64,000 bases of DNA from Paenibacillus mendelii (GCF_024498075.1 NZ_JANHOF010000025.1:1-64000), one strand, 5' to 3'. Shown: positions 25,862 through 40,597, numbered from the stretch's first letter. Notes: generated by a model from the letters alone, not told the origin. Made by a program: numbers and translations.

Positions 25862-25915
25862 GGGCTGCCCGTCTGGGCGGCTGACAGGGATAGATCTGTC
25901 TATTCCGAGGTTTGG
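25862..25915 (+). promoter_or_regulatory. hairpins in the rplK leader
   Basis: Two adjacent hairpins lie between nusG and rplK: gctgccc/gggcggc (about 25865-25882), and ggataga/tctattcc (about 25889-25907) with one bulge. They could be a binding site for L1 or another autoregulator, as known for L11 operons, but I did not match the L1 motif with certainty. Confidence 0.35.
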
Positions 25916-25941
25916 ATTATTACGGCAAGGAGGTGTGCAAC

Positions 25942-26367
25942 ATGGCAAAGAAGGTCATCAAGCTAGTAAAACTGCAAGTTCCAGCAGGTAAAGCGAACCC
26001 GGCTCCGCCGATCGGTCCTGCTCTTGGTCAAGCGGGTGTGAACATTATGGCATTCTGTAAAGAGTTTAACGCTCGTACAGCAGACCAAGCCGGATTGATT
26101 ATTCCGGTTGTGATCACCGTATTTGAAGACCGTTCCTTCACGTTCGAGACAAAAACGCCACCGGCTGCTGTTCTCCTTCGCGTCGCTGCGAAGATTGACA
26201 AGGGGTCAGGCGAACCGAACAAGAAGAAGGTCGCTACTGTGAAACGTGACAAGGTTCGCGAAATCGCAGAAACCAAAATGCCTGACCTGAACGCTGCATC
26301 CGTGGAAGCGGCAATGCGCATGGTCGAAGGTACTGCTCGCAGCATGGGCGTTGTCATCGAAGACTAA
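25942..26367 (+). CDS. rplK: 50S ribosomal protein L11
   Basis: A 141-residue protein of the GTPase-associated centre. The proline-rich N-terminal signature VPAGKANPAPPIGPALGQAGVNIMAFCKEFN is present, as are the FTFETKTPPA segment and the C-terminal rRNA-binding helices. The reading frame opens at 25912, but aaggagg places the start at ATG 25942. rplA follows after 139 bases, which hold no gene. Confidence 0.97.
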   Translation: MAKKVIKLVKLQVPAGKANPAPPIGPALGQAGVNIMAFCKEFNARTADQAGLIIPVVITVFEDRSFTFETKTPPAAVLLRVAAKIDKGSGEPNKKKVATVKRDKVREIAETKMPDLNAASVEAAMRMVEGTARSMGVVIED

Positions 26368-26506
26368 TTCGAGGGCAATCGTCACATGTTAGAGATACGC
26401 CAGTAGGCGTTGCTTTAACGGACGGGACGATTCGCGTTCCGCGCCGGTGGGAGGGTCTCCGGGTAGGAGGAATTTCCGTTAGAACCACATAAGGAGGAGA
26501 ATATCA

Positions 26507-27199
26507 ATGGCTAAACACGGCAAGAAGTATCAAGAAGCTGCGAAGCTGATCAGCCCTGAAGCGACATACGAAGCTGCAGAAGCGATTGAGCTCGTGAAGA
26601 AAGCCGCTTCGGCGAAATTCGACGAAACTGTTGAAGTTGCTGTCCGTCTCGGCGTAGATCCAAAGAAACAAGACCAAGCAGTGCGCGGGGTTGTAGTACT
26701 CCCACACGGCACAGGTAAAACAAAGCGCGTTCTCGTTTTTGCAAAAGGCGAGAAAGCGAAAGAAGCAGAAGCAGCTGGCGCAGATTATGTCGGCGATGCT
26801 GATGTTATCAACAAAATCCAACAAGGCTGGTTCGAATTCGACGTTTGCGTCGCTACTCCGGACATGATGGCTGAGGTTGGTAAACTAGGACGTATCCTCG
26901 GCGGTAAAGGTCTTATGCCGAACCCTAAAGCGGGTACAGTAACGTTCGACGTTTCCAAAGCGGTTAAAGAAATCAAGGCTGGTAAGATTGAATACCGTCT
27001 TGACAGAGCAGGTCAAATTCACGCACCAATTGGTAAAGTATCCTTCAACGCCGAGCAATTGAGCGAGAACCTTCGTTCCCTGGTCGAAGCGCTGAACCGT
27101 GCTAAACCAGCTGCTGCTAAAGGGATTTACCTGAAAAACATCGCCGTATCCTCCACAATGGGCCCTAGCGCTCGCGTGAATGTAGTTCCATTCCGCTAA
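26507..27199 (+). CDS. rplA: 50S ribosomal protein L1
   Basis: A 230-residue L1-stalk protein. It has MAKHGKKYQEA at the start, VVVLPHGTGKTKRVLVFA (about 65), the LGRILGGKGLMPNPKAGTV signature (about 126-145) and the C-terminal MGPSARVNV. In other bacteria L1 also represses translation of the L11-L1 mRNA. The SD aaggagg precedes ATG 26507. The L10 leader follows it. Confidence 0.97.
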   Translation: MAKHGKKYQEAAKLISPEATYEAAEAIELVKKAASAKFDETVEVAVRLGVDPKKQDQAVRGVVVLPHGTGKTKRVLVFAKGEKAKEAEAAGADYVGDADVINKIQQGWFEFDVCVATPDMMAEVGKLGRILGGKGLMPNPKAGTVTFDVSKAVKEIKAGKIEYRLDRAGQIHAPIGKVSFNAEQLSENLRSLVEALNRAKPAAAKGIYLKNIAVSSTMGPSARVNVVPFR

Positions 27200-27214
27200 G
27201 AGAGATACGATCGA

Positions 27215-27369
27215 CTGACATTCGAATACGCATACCGTAGACAGTAGGTGCCGTGAGGCTTAATTTCCTACCGAGGTGTTATGATAAAGTGTTTGTGACG
27301 TTAGGCCTTCGGGCGGACGAACAACGGACCATCATGGCCTTCGCTTCATCTGCGAAGGCCTTTCTCATG
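27215..27369 (+). promoter_or_regulatory. ribosomal protein L10 leader with attenuator
   Basis: The segment around 27236-27290 resembles the known Bacillota L10 leader bound by L10(L12)4. A terminator hairpin follows: ggccttcgc (27336-27344) with gcgaaggcc (27352-27360) and TTT. The left arm is duplicated as ggccttcg at 27304-27311, which could pair with the same right arm and form the antiterminator. L10 binding would favour termination. Confidence 0.8.
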
Positions 27370-27434
27370 CATCGCGGATGAAGGAATTCGTTGCTAGAAA
27401 CGGGATGTCGAGTAAATACCGGGAGGTGTACAAA

Positions 27435-27932
27435 TTGGCAAACGCAAAGATTATCCAAGGCAAACAAGAAGCCGTTGAAGTAATCACAACGAAATTCCGC
27501 GAAAGCTCCTGCACAGTTGTTGCAGACTATCGTGGTTTGAACGTTGCGCAAGTGACGGAACTCCGTAAACAGCTGCGCGAAGCGGGCGTAGATTTTCAAG
27601 TACTGAAAAACTCGCTCGTACGCCGTGCGACTGCCAGCGCTGATCTGTCTCAATTGGACGAAGCACTGACGGGCCCGACTGCAATTGCATTCTGCAATAC
27701 GGACGCAGTTGCTCCAGCTAAAATTCTAAACGAATATGCCAAGAAGAACGAAGCTTTGAAACTTAAAGGCGGCGTTGTCGAAGGTAACGTTTATAATGCA
27801 AGTGAGATCAAAGCACTGGCTGAGTTGCCATCACGTGATGGTTTGCTTTCCATGCTCCTCAGCGTCCTGCAAGCGCCTGTGCGTAACTTCGCTCTTGCGG
27901 TTAAAGCAGTGGCTGAACAAAAAGAAGCTTAA
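27435..27932 (+). CDS. rplJ: 50S ribosomal protein L10
   Basis: The 165-residue base of the ribosomal stalk. It binds 23S rRNA with its N-terminal domain and carries L7/L12 dimers on its C-terminal helix (VRNFALAVKAVAEQKEA). Conserved segments are VVADYRGLNVAQVTELRKQLREAGVDFQVLKN split near residues 28-58. The start is TTG 27435 after gggaggtg; ORF extension to 27378 enters the leader. Expression is likely controlled by the leader just upstream. rplL follows by 71 bases. Confidence 0.96.
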   Translation: MANAKIIQGKQEAVEVITTKFRESSCTVVADYRGLNVAQVTELRKQLREAGVDFQVLKNSLVRRATASADLSQLDEALTGPTAIAFCNTDAVAPAKILNEYAKKNEALKLKGGVVEGNVYNASEIKALAELPSRDGLLSMLLSVLQAPVRNFALAVKAVAEQKEA

Positions 27933-28003
27933 GTCGTATTTCATTCGAAGCGTAGCCGCTTCACTATAAACCAAAATCTAACAAATTTACTGGAGGTTTA
28001 ACC

Positions 28004-28363
28004 ATGAGTAAAGAGCAAATCTTGGAAGCCATTAAAGGCATGAACGTTCTTGAACTGAACGATCTCGTAAAAGCAATCGAAGAAGAATTCGGCGTAACAG
28101 CTGCAGCACCAGTTGCAGTTGCAGCTGGCGGAGCAGCAGTTGCTGAAGAGCAATCGGAATTTGACGTTATCCTTAACGGCGCTGGCGCATCGAAAATCAA
28201 CGTTATCAAAGTTGTTCGCGAAATTACAGGTCTTGGCCTGAAAGAAGCGAAAGACCTTGTTGACAATGCACCAAAACCAATTAAAGAAAAAGTAAGCAAA
28301 GAAGAAGCAGAAGGCGTAAAAGCTAAACTCGAAGAAGCAGGCGCTTCTGTAGAAGTGAAGTAA
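28004..28363 (+). CDS. rplL: 50S ribosomal protein L7/L12
   Basis: A 119-residue stalk protein in multiple copies per ribosome that recruits translational GTPases. The N-terminal dimerisation part (1-35) is followed by an Ala/Val-rich hinge (36-52) and the C-terminal domain with VIKVVREITGLGLKEAKDLVDNAPKPIKE (67-95), which contacts EF-Tu and EF-G. It has the usual length. A terminator hairpin follows. Confidence 0.97.
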   Translation: MSKEQILEAIKGMNVLELNDLVKAIEEEFGVTAAAPVAVAAGGAAVAEEQSEFDVILNGAGASKINVIKVVREITGLGLKEAKDLVDNAPKPIKEKVSKEEAEGVKAKLEEAGASVEVK

Positions 28364-28386
28364 TTTCACGTCTGAGCATAAAGCAA

Positions 28387-28426
28387 CGAACCCCTTGAAG
28401 CCTGATGCTTCAAGGGGTTCGCTTTA
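28387..28426 (+). terminator. terminator after rplL
   Basis: A perfect 15-base-pair stem (28387-28401 with 28407-28421) with a 5-base loop. The T tract is short (ctttat). Confidence 0.8.
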
Positions 28427-28544
28427 TGATAAATTGACAAAGTTAACGTCATAAATTGCATCATTCGTAGCTGAAAACGTACGCCGTATAGCTGCATATG
28501 AGATACGACGCGGGTTTATTGTTGCGAGATGGAGGAGAATAACG

Positions 28545-29147
28545 ATGGCAGATCATTATTATTCGAAATCACCGGTCGTAAAATCGGATCGTCAAATTCA
28601 TGAAACAGTGCTTCGAAACTATAAGCTTCGATTCGCAACGGATAAAGGGGTCTTTTCTAAATCGGGGATCGATTATGGCAGCCGCGTATTGGTCGAAGCG
28701 CTTGAGCTTGCTCCTGGAGCTAGTGTCCTTGATGTAGGATGCGGATATGGTGCAATCGGAATTACCGCAGCCAAGTTAAACCCGGCAGGGCATATCACAA
28801 TGATCGACATTAATGAGAGAGCTGTGCAGCTGGCTCAAGACAATGCGGTGCTGAATGAGGTTTCGAATGTAACCGTTCTTCAGAGTGATCTTTATGAGCA
28901 GGTGAAGGATCGAACCTATGATGTCATTGTTACCAATCCTCCGATAAGGGCAGGAAAGTCGGTCGTTCATCGAATCTTTGAAGAAGGTGCAGGTCTGCTG
29001 CGGCCGGGCGGCTGTATGTGGGTTGTCATTCAGAAGAAACAAGGTGCTCCATCGGCGGAAGCAAAGTTGAATACTTTGTTTGACCGTGTTGATGAAATGA
29101 CGAAAGACAAGGGATATCGCATCTTTCGTTCAGTGAAGGATGCCTAA
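28545..29147 (+). CDS. class I SAM-dependent methyltransferase, RsmC-like (YbxB)
   Basis: A 200-residue methyltransferase. The AdoMet-binding motif I is VLDVGCGYGAIGI (about 61-73), the second acidic loop is MIDINERAVQLAQDN (about 87-101), and the catalytic NPPIRAGK (about 126-133) is of the type used on exocyclic amino groups of bases. Family members RsmC and RlmG methylate guanines in rRNA, so a 16S rRNA m2G role is likely but not proven. ATG 28545 follows ggaggag. It lies between rplL and rpoB, as in Bacillus subtilis ybxB. Confidence 0.85.
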   Translation: MADHYYSKSPVVKSDRQIHETVLRNYKLRFATDKGVFSKSGIDYGSRVLVEALELAPGASVLDVGCGYGAIGITAAKLNPAGHITMIDINERAVQLAQDNAVLNEVSNVTVLQSDLYEQVKDRTYDVIVTNPPIRAGKSVVHRIFEEGAGLLRPGGCMWVVIQKKQGAPSAEAKLNTLFDRVDEMTKDKGYRIFRSVKDA

Positions 29148-29546
29148 GAAGCATCAAAACGATTTGTTGACTTGACATTTCAAATGTGATATCATTATAA
29201 AATGTCAGTATTAGAATGGGATCAATCTCTTTAGCCGACTAAAATGTCAAGCGTTATTTTTGCGAATAAGAAATGCGAAATTGACGTATAATGTTTAGTT
29301 TTTGGGCAAAAGTACTTAATATGAGATTTTTTGGTCTATTGACGCGAAGCGACAGACAGAAACATGCTCTTTTTTCGAATCTTCGATAAGGGCTTTTCTT
29401 TATTGAATCAGACTTTGCATGCTCTACACTCGATCCGTTTTCATGCGTAAAGGAACTTGCGGTTCTTAACTGTGAGTGATTTGCGCCTGCCGGAAAGCGT
29501 GCATTGTTCATTTTTCTGTGAAGCAGACATGAGGGGTGAGGTTAAG
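29148..29546 (+). promoter_or_regulatory. rpoB upstream region: promoter with inverted repeat
   Basis: TTGACA (29172-29177) and TATAAA (29196-29201) with an 18-base spacer form a likely promoter. TGACATTT (29173-29180) and AAATGTCA (29200-29207) are inverted copies that overlap the two promoter boxes. A third copy, AAATGTCA, is at 29242-29249, 42 bases from the second. A TATAAT at 29287-29292 may be a second start. The rest, to the rpoB SD, is a leader of about 240 bases with no recognised element. Confidence 0.6.
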
Positions 29547-33092
<3,546 letters not shown>

Positions 33093-33174
33093 CATATAGC
33101 GCACGGTTGTACAATGCAGCAGATGATATATTCAGCTTGACACAAGTGAACCATAAGCGAAGGAGGGTTGCTCC

Positions 33175-36100
33175 TTGTTGGACGTGAACAACTTCGAGTA
33201 CATGAAGATTGGATTAGCATCTCCGGATAAAATCCGTTCCTGGTCCCGCGGTGAGGTAAAGAAACCGGAGACGATCAACTACAGGACGCTAAAGCCGGAG
33301 AAAGAAGGTTTATTCTGCGAAAAGATCTTCGGGCCGACGAAGGACTGGGAGTGCCATTGCGGCAAATATAAACGCGTACGTTATAAAGGCGTCGTTTGCG
33401 ACCGCTGCGGCGTGGAAGTGACGCGTGCGAAGGTTCGCCGCGAACGGATGGGGCACATCGAGCTTGCCGCACCAGTATCGCATATCTGGTATTTCAAAGG
33501 AATTCCAAGTCGCATGGGGCTTGCTCTTGACATGTCTCCCCGTTCACTGGAAGAGATTATATACTTTGCATCTTATGTTGTAACTGATCCCGGGGATACG
33601 CCGCTTGAGAAGAAGCAGCTATTGTCCGAGAAGGAATACCGCAGCTACCGCGAGAAGTATGGCTATGGCTTCCAAGCGGGGATGGGTGCAGAAGCTGTCA
33701 AGAAGCTTCTGCAGGACATCGACGTCGAGCGTGAGCTCGAGACGTTGAGAGAAGAACTGAGGACAGCTCAAGGGCAGCGCCGTAACCGTGCTATCAAGCG
33801 GTTAGAGGTTATTGAAGCATTCCGCAATTCAGGCAATTTGCCTGGATGGATGATTCTAGATGTTCTGCCGGTCATTCCTCCAGAACTTCGCCCGATGGTA
33901 CAGCTGGATGGAGGACGCTTTGCGACCTCTGACTTGAATGACCTGTACCGTCGCGTCATTAACCGGAATAACCGTCTGAAGCGCCTGCTTGATCTGGGTG
34001 CTCCTGACATCATCGTTCAGAATGAGAAGCGGATGCTGCAAGAAGCCGTCGATGCTCTCATCGATAACGGCCGCCGCGGCCGCCCGGTAACGGGTCCGGG
34101 CAATCGTCCGCTGAAATCGCTGAGCCATATGCTGAAAGGGAAACAAGGCCGTTTCCGTCAAAACTTGCTGGGTAAACGTGTTGACTACTCCGGCCGTTCC
34201 GTTATCGTTGTTGGTCCGAGCTTGAAAATGTATCAGTGCGGACTACCTAAAGAAATGGCGCTCGAGTTGTTCAAGCCTTTCGTCATGAAAGAGCTCGTCA
34301 ACAAGGGTCTGGCACACAACATTAAGAGTGCGAAGCGCAAGGTCGAACGCGTTAGCCCTGAAGTGTGGGACGTTCTAGAAGAAGTCATTAAGGAGCATCC
34401 GGTATTACTTAACCGTGCCCCTACGCTTCACCGTCTTGGTATTCAAGCGTTTGAACCGATTCTGGTAGAAGGTCGCGCAATTAAACTGCATCCGCTCGTT
34501 TGTACCGCTTATAACGCGGACTTCGACGGTGACCAGATGGCGGTCCACGTACCATTGTCTGCCGAAGCACAAGCGGAAGCACGTTTGCTTATGCTCGCTT
34601 CCGGGAACATCTTGAACCCGAAAGACGGCAAGCCAGTCGTAACGCCTTCTCAGGATATGGTATTGGGAAGCTACTACTTGACGATGGACAACAAGGAAGC
34701 GAAGGGCAGCGGGTCTGTATTCGCAACGGTTAACGAAGCGATTTCCTCTTACCAACGTGGAGTTGTCTCCCTGCATGCGCGTGTATTTATTCCAGTCAAA
34801 GTACTGAAGAAAGTTACTTTTACGGAAGAGCAGCAGAAATCGTTGATGCTGACGACAGTTGGTAAAATTATTTTCAATGAAATTTTCCCGGAAACATTCC
34901 CTTACATTAACGAAGCGAGTAAAACCAACTTGCTTCATGGAACTCCGGCTAAATATTTTGTCACGGAAAAAGGGGCAAACCTGCAAGAGTTTATGCAGGG
35001 GCTGCCGATTGCAGGCGGAGTGGGCAAGGAATATCTGGGCTATATCATTGCCGAGGTTTTCCGCATCTACGAAACGACGCAAACGTCAGTTACGCTCGAC
35101 CGTATCAAGCAGCTCGGATTTACGTACTCGACACGTGCAGGTATCACGATTGCCGTATCGGACGTTATCGTACCGCAGGAGAAGCAAGAGATTCTTCAAG
35201 AGTCCGAAGACAAAGTCAAAGTCGTTACCAATCAATATCGTCGTGGCTTGATCACGAACGAAGAACGGTATGACCGCGTCATTGACATTTGGGGTCAAAC
35301 GAAAGACAAAATTACGGAAGTACTCATGAAGTCCATGGATCGTTACAATTCGATCATGCTCATGGTGGATTCCAAGGCACGGGGTAATAAATCGCAGATT
35401 ACACAGCTTGGTGGTATGCGTGGTCTCATGGCCAACCCGTCCGGTCGAATTATCGAGTTGCCGATTAAGTCGAACTTCCGTGAAGGCCTAACCGTACTCG
35501 AGTACTTCATTTCGACGCATGGTGCCCGTAAAGGTCTTGCCGATACAGCACTACGTACAGCTGACTCCGGTTACCTGACACGGCGTCTGGTCGACGTTGC
35601 TCAAGATGTTATTGTACGTGAGGACGATTGCGGTACGGATAAAGGCTTTATGGTTAGTAAAATCCAAGATGGCAAAGAAGTCATTGAGGATCTGTACGAC
35701 CGTATTGAAGGCCGTTATTCCTTCGAGACGATCCGTCATCCAAAAACAGGTGAAGTTATCGTTCACCGCAGTGAGCTGATTGACTCGAGCAAAGCGGAAG
35801 CCATTATCAACGCGGATGTTCAGAAGCTTCAAATTCGTTCCGTTCTGAGCTGCCGTGCGAGACATGGTGTATGTAAAATTTGTTACGGACGTAATCTTGC
35901 TACTGGTAAGCATGTTGAGATTGGGGAAGCAGTCGGTATTATTGCTGCACAATCAATCGGTGAGCCAGGAACACAGCTTACGATGCGTACCTTCCATACC
36001 GGCGGTGTAGCCGGAGACGATATCACGCAAGGTTTGCCGCGTATTCAGGAGCTCTTCGAAGCGCGTAATCCGAAAGGTCAAGCGATTATTACCGAGCTTG

Positions 36101-36792
36101 ACGGCGTTATTAAAGATATTCGGGAAGCCAAAGATCGTCGTGAAATCGAAGTTCAGGGCGAAGCGGAGAGCAAAGTGTATCCGGTCAGCTACGGCTCTAG
36201 AATTCGCGTCATCAAAGGCCAGCATATCGAAGCAGGCGACGAGCTTACGGATGGTTCCATCGATCCGAAGGATATGCTGCGCATCAAAGGGATCCGCGGC
36301 GTACAGAACTACATCTTGCAAGAAGTTCAACGCGTATACCGGAACCAGGGCGTAGAAATCAATGATAAGCACGTCGAAGTCATGATCAAGCAGATGCTGC
36401 GTAAAATCCGCATCGTAGATGCGGGAGATACGACATTGCTGCCAGGAGCGTTCGTGGACATTCACGAATACGAAGCAGCGAACCGTGAAGCAATTCTGTC
36501 AGGTCTTGAGCCTGCGGTAGCCAAACCGGTATTGCTTGGTATTACAAAAGCATCACTGGAAACAGACTCCTTCTTGTCTGCAGCCTCTTTCCAAGAGACG
36601 ACTCGCGTCCTTACGGATGCAGCTATCAAAGGAAAAGTGGATCAACTGCTAGGCTTGAAAGAGAATGTTATCATTGGTAAACTCATCCCGGCAGGTACAG
36701 GGATGAACCGTTACCGGAGTATTCGACTCGTAGGCATGGAAGAAGAAGTTGAGGCTGTACAAGAAGCCGAGACAGTGCCGGTAGAGTCATAA
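33175..36792 (+). CDS. rpoC: DNA-directed RNA polymerase subunit beta'
   Basis: The catalytic beta' subunit, 1205 residues, the usual Bacillota size without a large insertion. The N-terminal zinc ribbon is CHCGKYKR and CDRCGVEV (about 60-78). The clamp and rudder follow, then NADFDGDQMAVHVP (447-460), whose three Asp bind the catalytic magnesium. The bridge helix and trigger loop region holds GARKGLADTALRTADSGYLTRRL (in two conserved blocks), and a second zinc site is CGTD and CKICYGRN. Two TTG codons start the frame; TTG 33175 is seven bases after aaggaggg. The end is LLGITKASLETDSFLSAASF and a short tail. Confidence 0.98.
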   Translation: MLDVNNFEYMKIGLASPDKIRSWSRGEVKKPETINYRTLKPEKEGLFCEKIFGPTKDWECHCGKYKRVRYKGVVCDRCGVEVTRAKVRRERMGHIELAAPVSHIWYFKGIPSRMGLALDMSPRSLEEIIYFASYVVTDPGDTPLEKKQLLSEKEYRSYREKYGYGFQAGMGAEAVKKLLQDIDVERELETLREELRTAQGQRRNRAIKRLEVIEAFRNSGNLPGWMILDVLPVIPPELRPMVQLDGGRFATSDLNDLYRRVINRNNRLKRLLDLGAPDIIVQNEKRMLQEAVDALIDNGRRGRPVTGPGNRPLKSLSHMLKGKQGRFRQNLLGKRVDYSGRSVIVVGPSLKMYQCGLPKEMALELFKPFVMKELVNKGLAHNIKSAKRKVERVSPEVWDVLEEVIKEHPVLLNRAPTLHRLGIQAFEPILVEGRAIKLHPLVCTAYNADFDGDQMAVHVPLSAEAQAEARLLMLASGNILNPKDGKPVVTPSQDMVLGSYYLTMDNKEAKGSGSVFATVNEAISSYQRGVVSLHARVFIPVKVLKKVTFTEEQQKSLMLTTVGKIIFNEIFPETFPYINEASKTNLLHGTPAKYFVTEKGANLQEFMQGLPIAGGVGKEYLGYIIAEVFRIYETTQTSVTLDRIKQLGFTYSTRAGITIAVSDVIVPQEKQEILQESEDKVKVVTNQYRRGLITNEERYDRVIDIWGQTKDKITEVLMKSMDRYNSIMLMVDSKARGNKSQITQLGGMRGLMANPSGRIIELPIKSNFREGLTVLEYFISTHGARKGLADTALRTADSGYLTRRLVDVAQDVIVREDDCGTDKGFMVSKIQDGKEVIEDLYDRIEGRYSFETIRHPKTGEVIVHRSELIDSSKAEAIINADVQKLQIRSVLSCRARHGVCKICYGRNLATGKHVEIGEAVGIIAAQSIGEPGTQLTMRTFHTGGVAGDDITQGLPRIQELFEARNPKGQAIITELDGVIKDIREAKDRREIEVQGEAESKVYPVSYGSRIRVIKGQHIEAGDELTDGSIDPKDMLRIKGIRGVQNYILQEVQRVYRNQGVEINDKHVEVMIKQMLRKIRIVDAGDTTLLPGAFVDIHEYEAANREAILSGLEPAVAKPVLLGITKASLETDSFLSAASFQETTRVLTDAAIKGKVDQLLGLKENVIIGKLIPAGTGMNRYRSIRLVGMEEEVEAVQEAETVPVES

Positions 36793-36838
36793 GGAAATGA
36801 GAATGGCCGATCATCCTAGGATGTAAGCCTGGAGCGAC

Positions 36839-36868
36839 ACGGCCCTCAATGAGGGCCGTTGTCCTGCT
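36839..36868 (+). terminator. hairpin after rpoC, possible terminator
   Basis: acggccctc and gagggccgt form a strong stem at 36839-36859 with a tiny loop. Only a CT-rich tract follows, so termination may be partial. Confidence 0.4.
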
Positions 36869-36917
36869 CTCTCCTAGAACCAACTGCTTTTTATACGAAT
36901 CAGATATGAAAACATGC

Positions 36918-36947
36918 TTGACATGTAGTTAGACGAAGTGCTACTAT
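36918..36947 (+). promoter_or_regulatory. promoter before the rplGB-rpsL cluster
   Basis: TTGACA (36918-36923), an 18-base spacer and TACTAT (36942-36947). It would start transcripts of rplGB-rpsL-rpsG-fusA-tuf. Confidence 0.65.
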
Positions 36948-37034
36948 ATCGAAGTGTGCCTAATAGCATGACCCCTAAGCTTGTACAAATCAGAACAGAA
37001 TAGCATCGTTCTTGACTTGAGAGGGTGGGATATC

Positions 37035-37265
37035 ATGCACTTTATGATTGGTAGTAAACAGACGACCAAGATGGTGGAGCAGAATAAAGCCATTGAAGTC
37101 TACGTTGCACAAGATGCAGATCCGCGTATGAAGGACGATATCGTCCGGCTTTGCGAAACGGCGGGCGTGCCGGTCAAATGGATTGATACGATGAAGAGTC
37201 TCGGGGAAACCTGCGGCATTGAAGTCGGAGCTGCCATGGCCGCGGTCATACCGGAAATCAAATAA
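37035..37265 (+). CDS. rplGB: L7Ae-family ribosomal-protein-like protein (YbxF)
   Basis: A 76-residue L7Ae/L30e fold protein. The family binds kink-turn RNA; in Bacillus YbxF does so and is associated with growing-phase ribosomes. The segments IGSKQTTKMVEQNKAIEVYVAQDAD and ETCGIEVGAAMAAVI match it. ATG 37035 follows gagggtggg; the frame opens at 36981 without an SD. The place before rpsL is conserved in Bacillota. Kink turns may occur in nearby leaders, but no target is shown here. Confidence 0.88.
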   Translation: MHFMIGSKQTTKMVEQNKAIEVYVAQDADPRMKDDIVRLCETAGVPVKWIDTMKSLGETCGIEVGAAMAAVIPEIK

Positions 37266-37401
37266 AGAGCTGTGGTTTTTACCGGGGAAGAAGCGGTAGA
37301 AACATTCGTTTGTTTCTTTATGAACCGCCTGGATCTGTGGGCTTATAATCAGCCTGATATTTTGTAACAGCCGTTTTTCATTAAAGGAAGGAGGTGGCAG
37401 T

Positions 37402-37821
37402 ATGCCAACAATTAACCAGCTAGTACGCAAAGGCCGTGAAGCGAAAGTCGTTAAATCGAAATCGCCGGCGTTGCAAAGAGGATTTAACGCACTGAAACGC
37501 GAAGCAACTGACATTAGCGCTCCACAAAAGCGCGGTGTGTGCACGCGTGTAGGTACGATGACTCCGAAAAAACCGAACTCCGCATTGCGTAAATATGCAA
37601 GGGTTCGTCTTACGAACAAAGTTGAGGTTACAGCTTACATCCCAGGTATCGGACACAACTTGCAGGAGCACAGTGTTGTCTTGATCCGTGGAGGCCGGGT
37701 AAAAGACCTTCCGGGTGTACGTTACCATATCGTTCGCGGCGCGCTCGATACGGCAGGCGTAAACAACCGTAAGCAATCCCGTTCGAAATACGGTACGAAA
37801 CGCGCTAAAGTTAAGAAATAA
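37402..37821 (+). CDS. rpsL: 30S ribosomal protein S12
   Basis: A 139-residue decoding-centre protein. KKPNSALRKYARVRLTNKVE (about 55-74) and GGRVKDLPGVRYH (about 97-109) are intact, with unmutated lysines at both classic streptomycin-resistance positions, so no resistance is predicted. The SD aaggaggtgg precedes ATG 37402. It leads rpsL-rpsG-fusA-tuf. Confidence 0.98.
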   Translation: MPTINQLVRKGREAKVVKSKSPALQRGFNALKREATDISAPQKRGVCTRVGTMTPKKPNSALRKYARVRLTNKVEVTAYIPGIGHNLQEHSVVLIRGGRVKDLPGVRYHIVRGALDTAGVNNRKQSRSKYGTKRAKVKK

Positions 37822-37890
37822 GACATAGCAGCCTATTATAGGTATTGCCATGATCATCAAAGAGAATAATTGAGAAAGGGGGACACCCTC

Positions 37891-38361
37891 ATGCCACGCA
37901 AAGGTCCAGTACCAAAACGCGATGTGCTTCCGGATCCGTTGTACAACAGCAAGCTTGTAACACGTTTGATTAACCGCATCATGATCGACGGAAAACGCGG
38001 CGTTGCCCAAACAATTTTGTACGATGCGTTCACGCTTATCAATGAGCGCTCGGGCAAAGATCCAATGGAAGTGTTTGAAGCAGCTATCAAGAACATTATG
38101 CCCGTACTCGAGGTTAAAGCTCGTCGTGTAGGCGGTTCTAACTACCAAGTACCGATCGAAGTAAAACCAGAGCGCCGTACGGCACTTGGTCTACGTTGGC
38201 TCGTGAACTACTCGCGTAACCGCGGGGAGAAAACGATGGAAGAGCGTTTAGCAGCAGAAATTCTAGACGCATCCAACAACACTGGTGCATCGGTTAAGAA
38301 ACGTGAAGATACACACAAAATGGCGGAAGCTAACAAAGCATTCGCACACTACCGTTGGTAG
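37891..38361 (+). CDS. rpsG: 30S ribosomal protein S7
   Basis: A 156-residue primary assembly protein of the 30S head. The start MPRKGPVPKRDVLPDP is typical, with RLINRIMIDGKRGVAQ (about 28) and ALGLRWLVNYSRNRGEKTMEERLA (about 103). I chose ATG 37891 after gaaaggggg; the frame opens earlier at 37870. fusA follows by 29 bases. Confidence 0.97.
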   Translation: MPRKGPVPKRDVLPDPLYNSKLVTRLINRIMIDGKRGVAQTILYDAFTLINERSGKDPMEVFEAAIKNIMPVLEVKARRVGGSNYQVPIEVKPERRTALGLRWLVNYSRNRGEKTMEERLAAEILDASNNTGASVKKREDTHKMAEANKAFAHYRW

Positions 38362-38390
38362 GATTCGCATAGACGAAAGGAGACGAAATC

Positions 38391-40466
<2,076 letters not shown>

Positions 40467-40597
40467 TTAGCGAAATTTAGATTGGAAATCTACTATTATA
40501 AGTTGTATATTGGACGGAATTCGGCTAGCATCAATATGTATGCTGGAATCCGGCCGATCACATAAACATTTCTTTATATTAAGGAGGAAGAAGTTCA

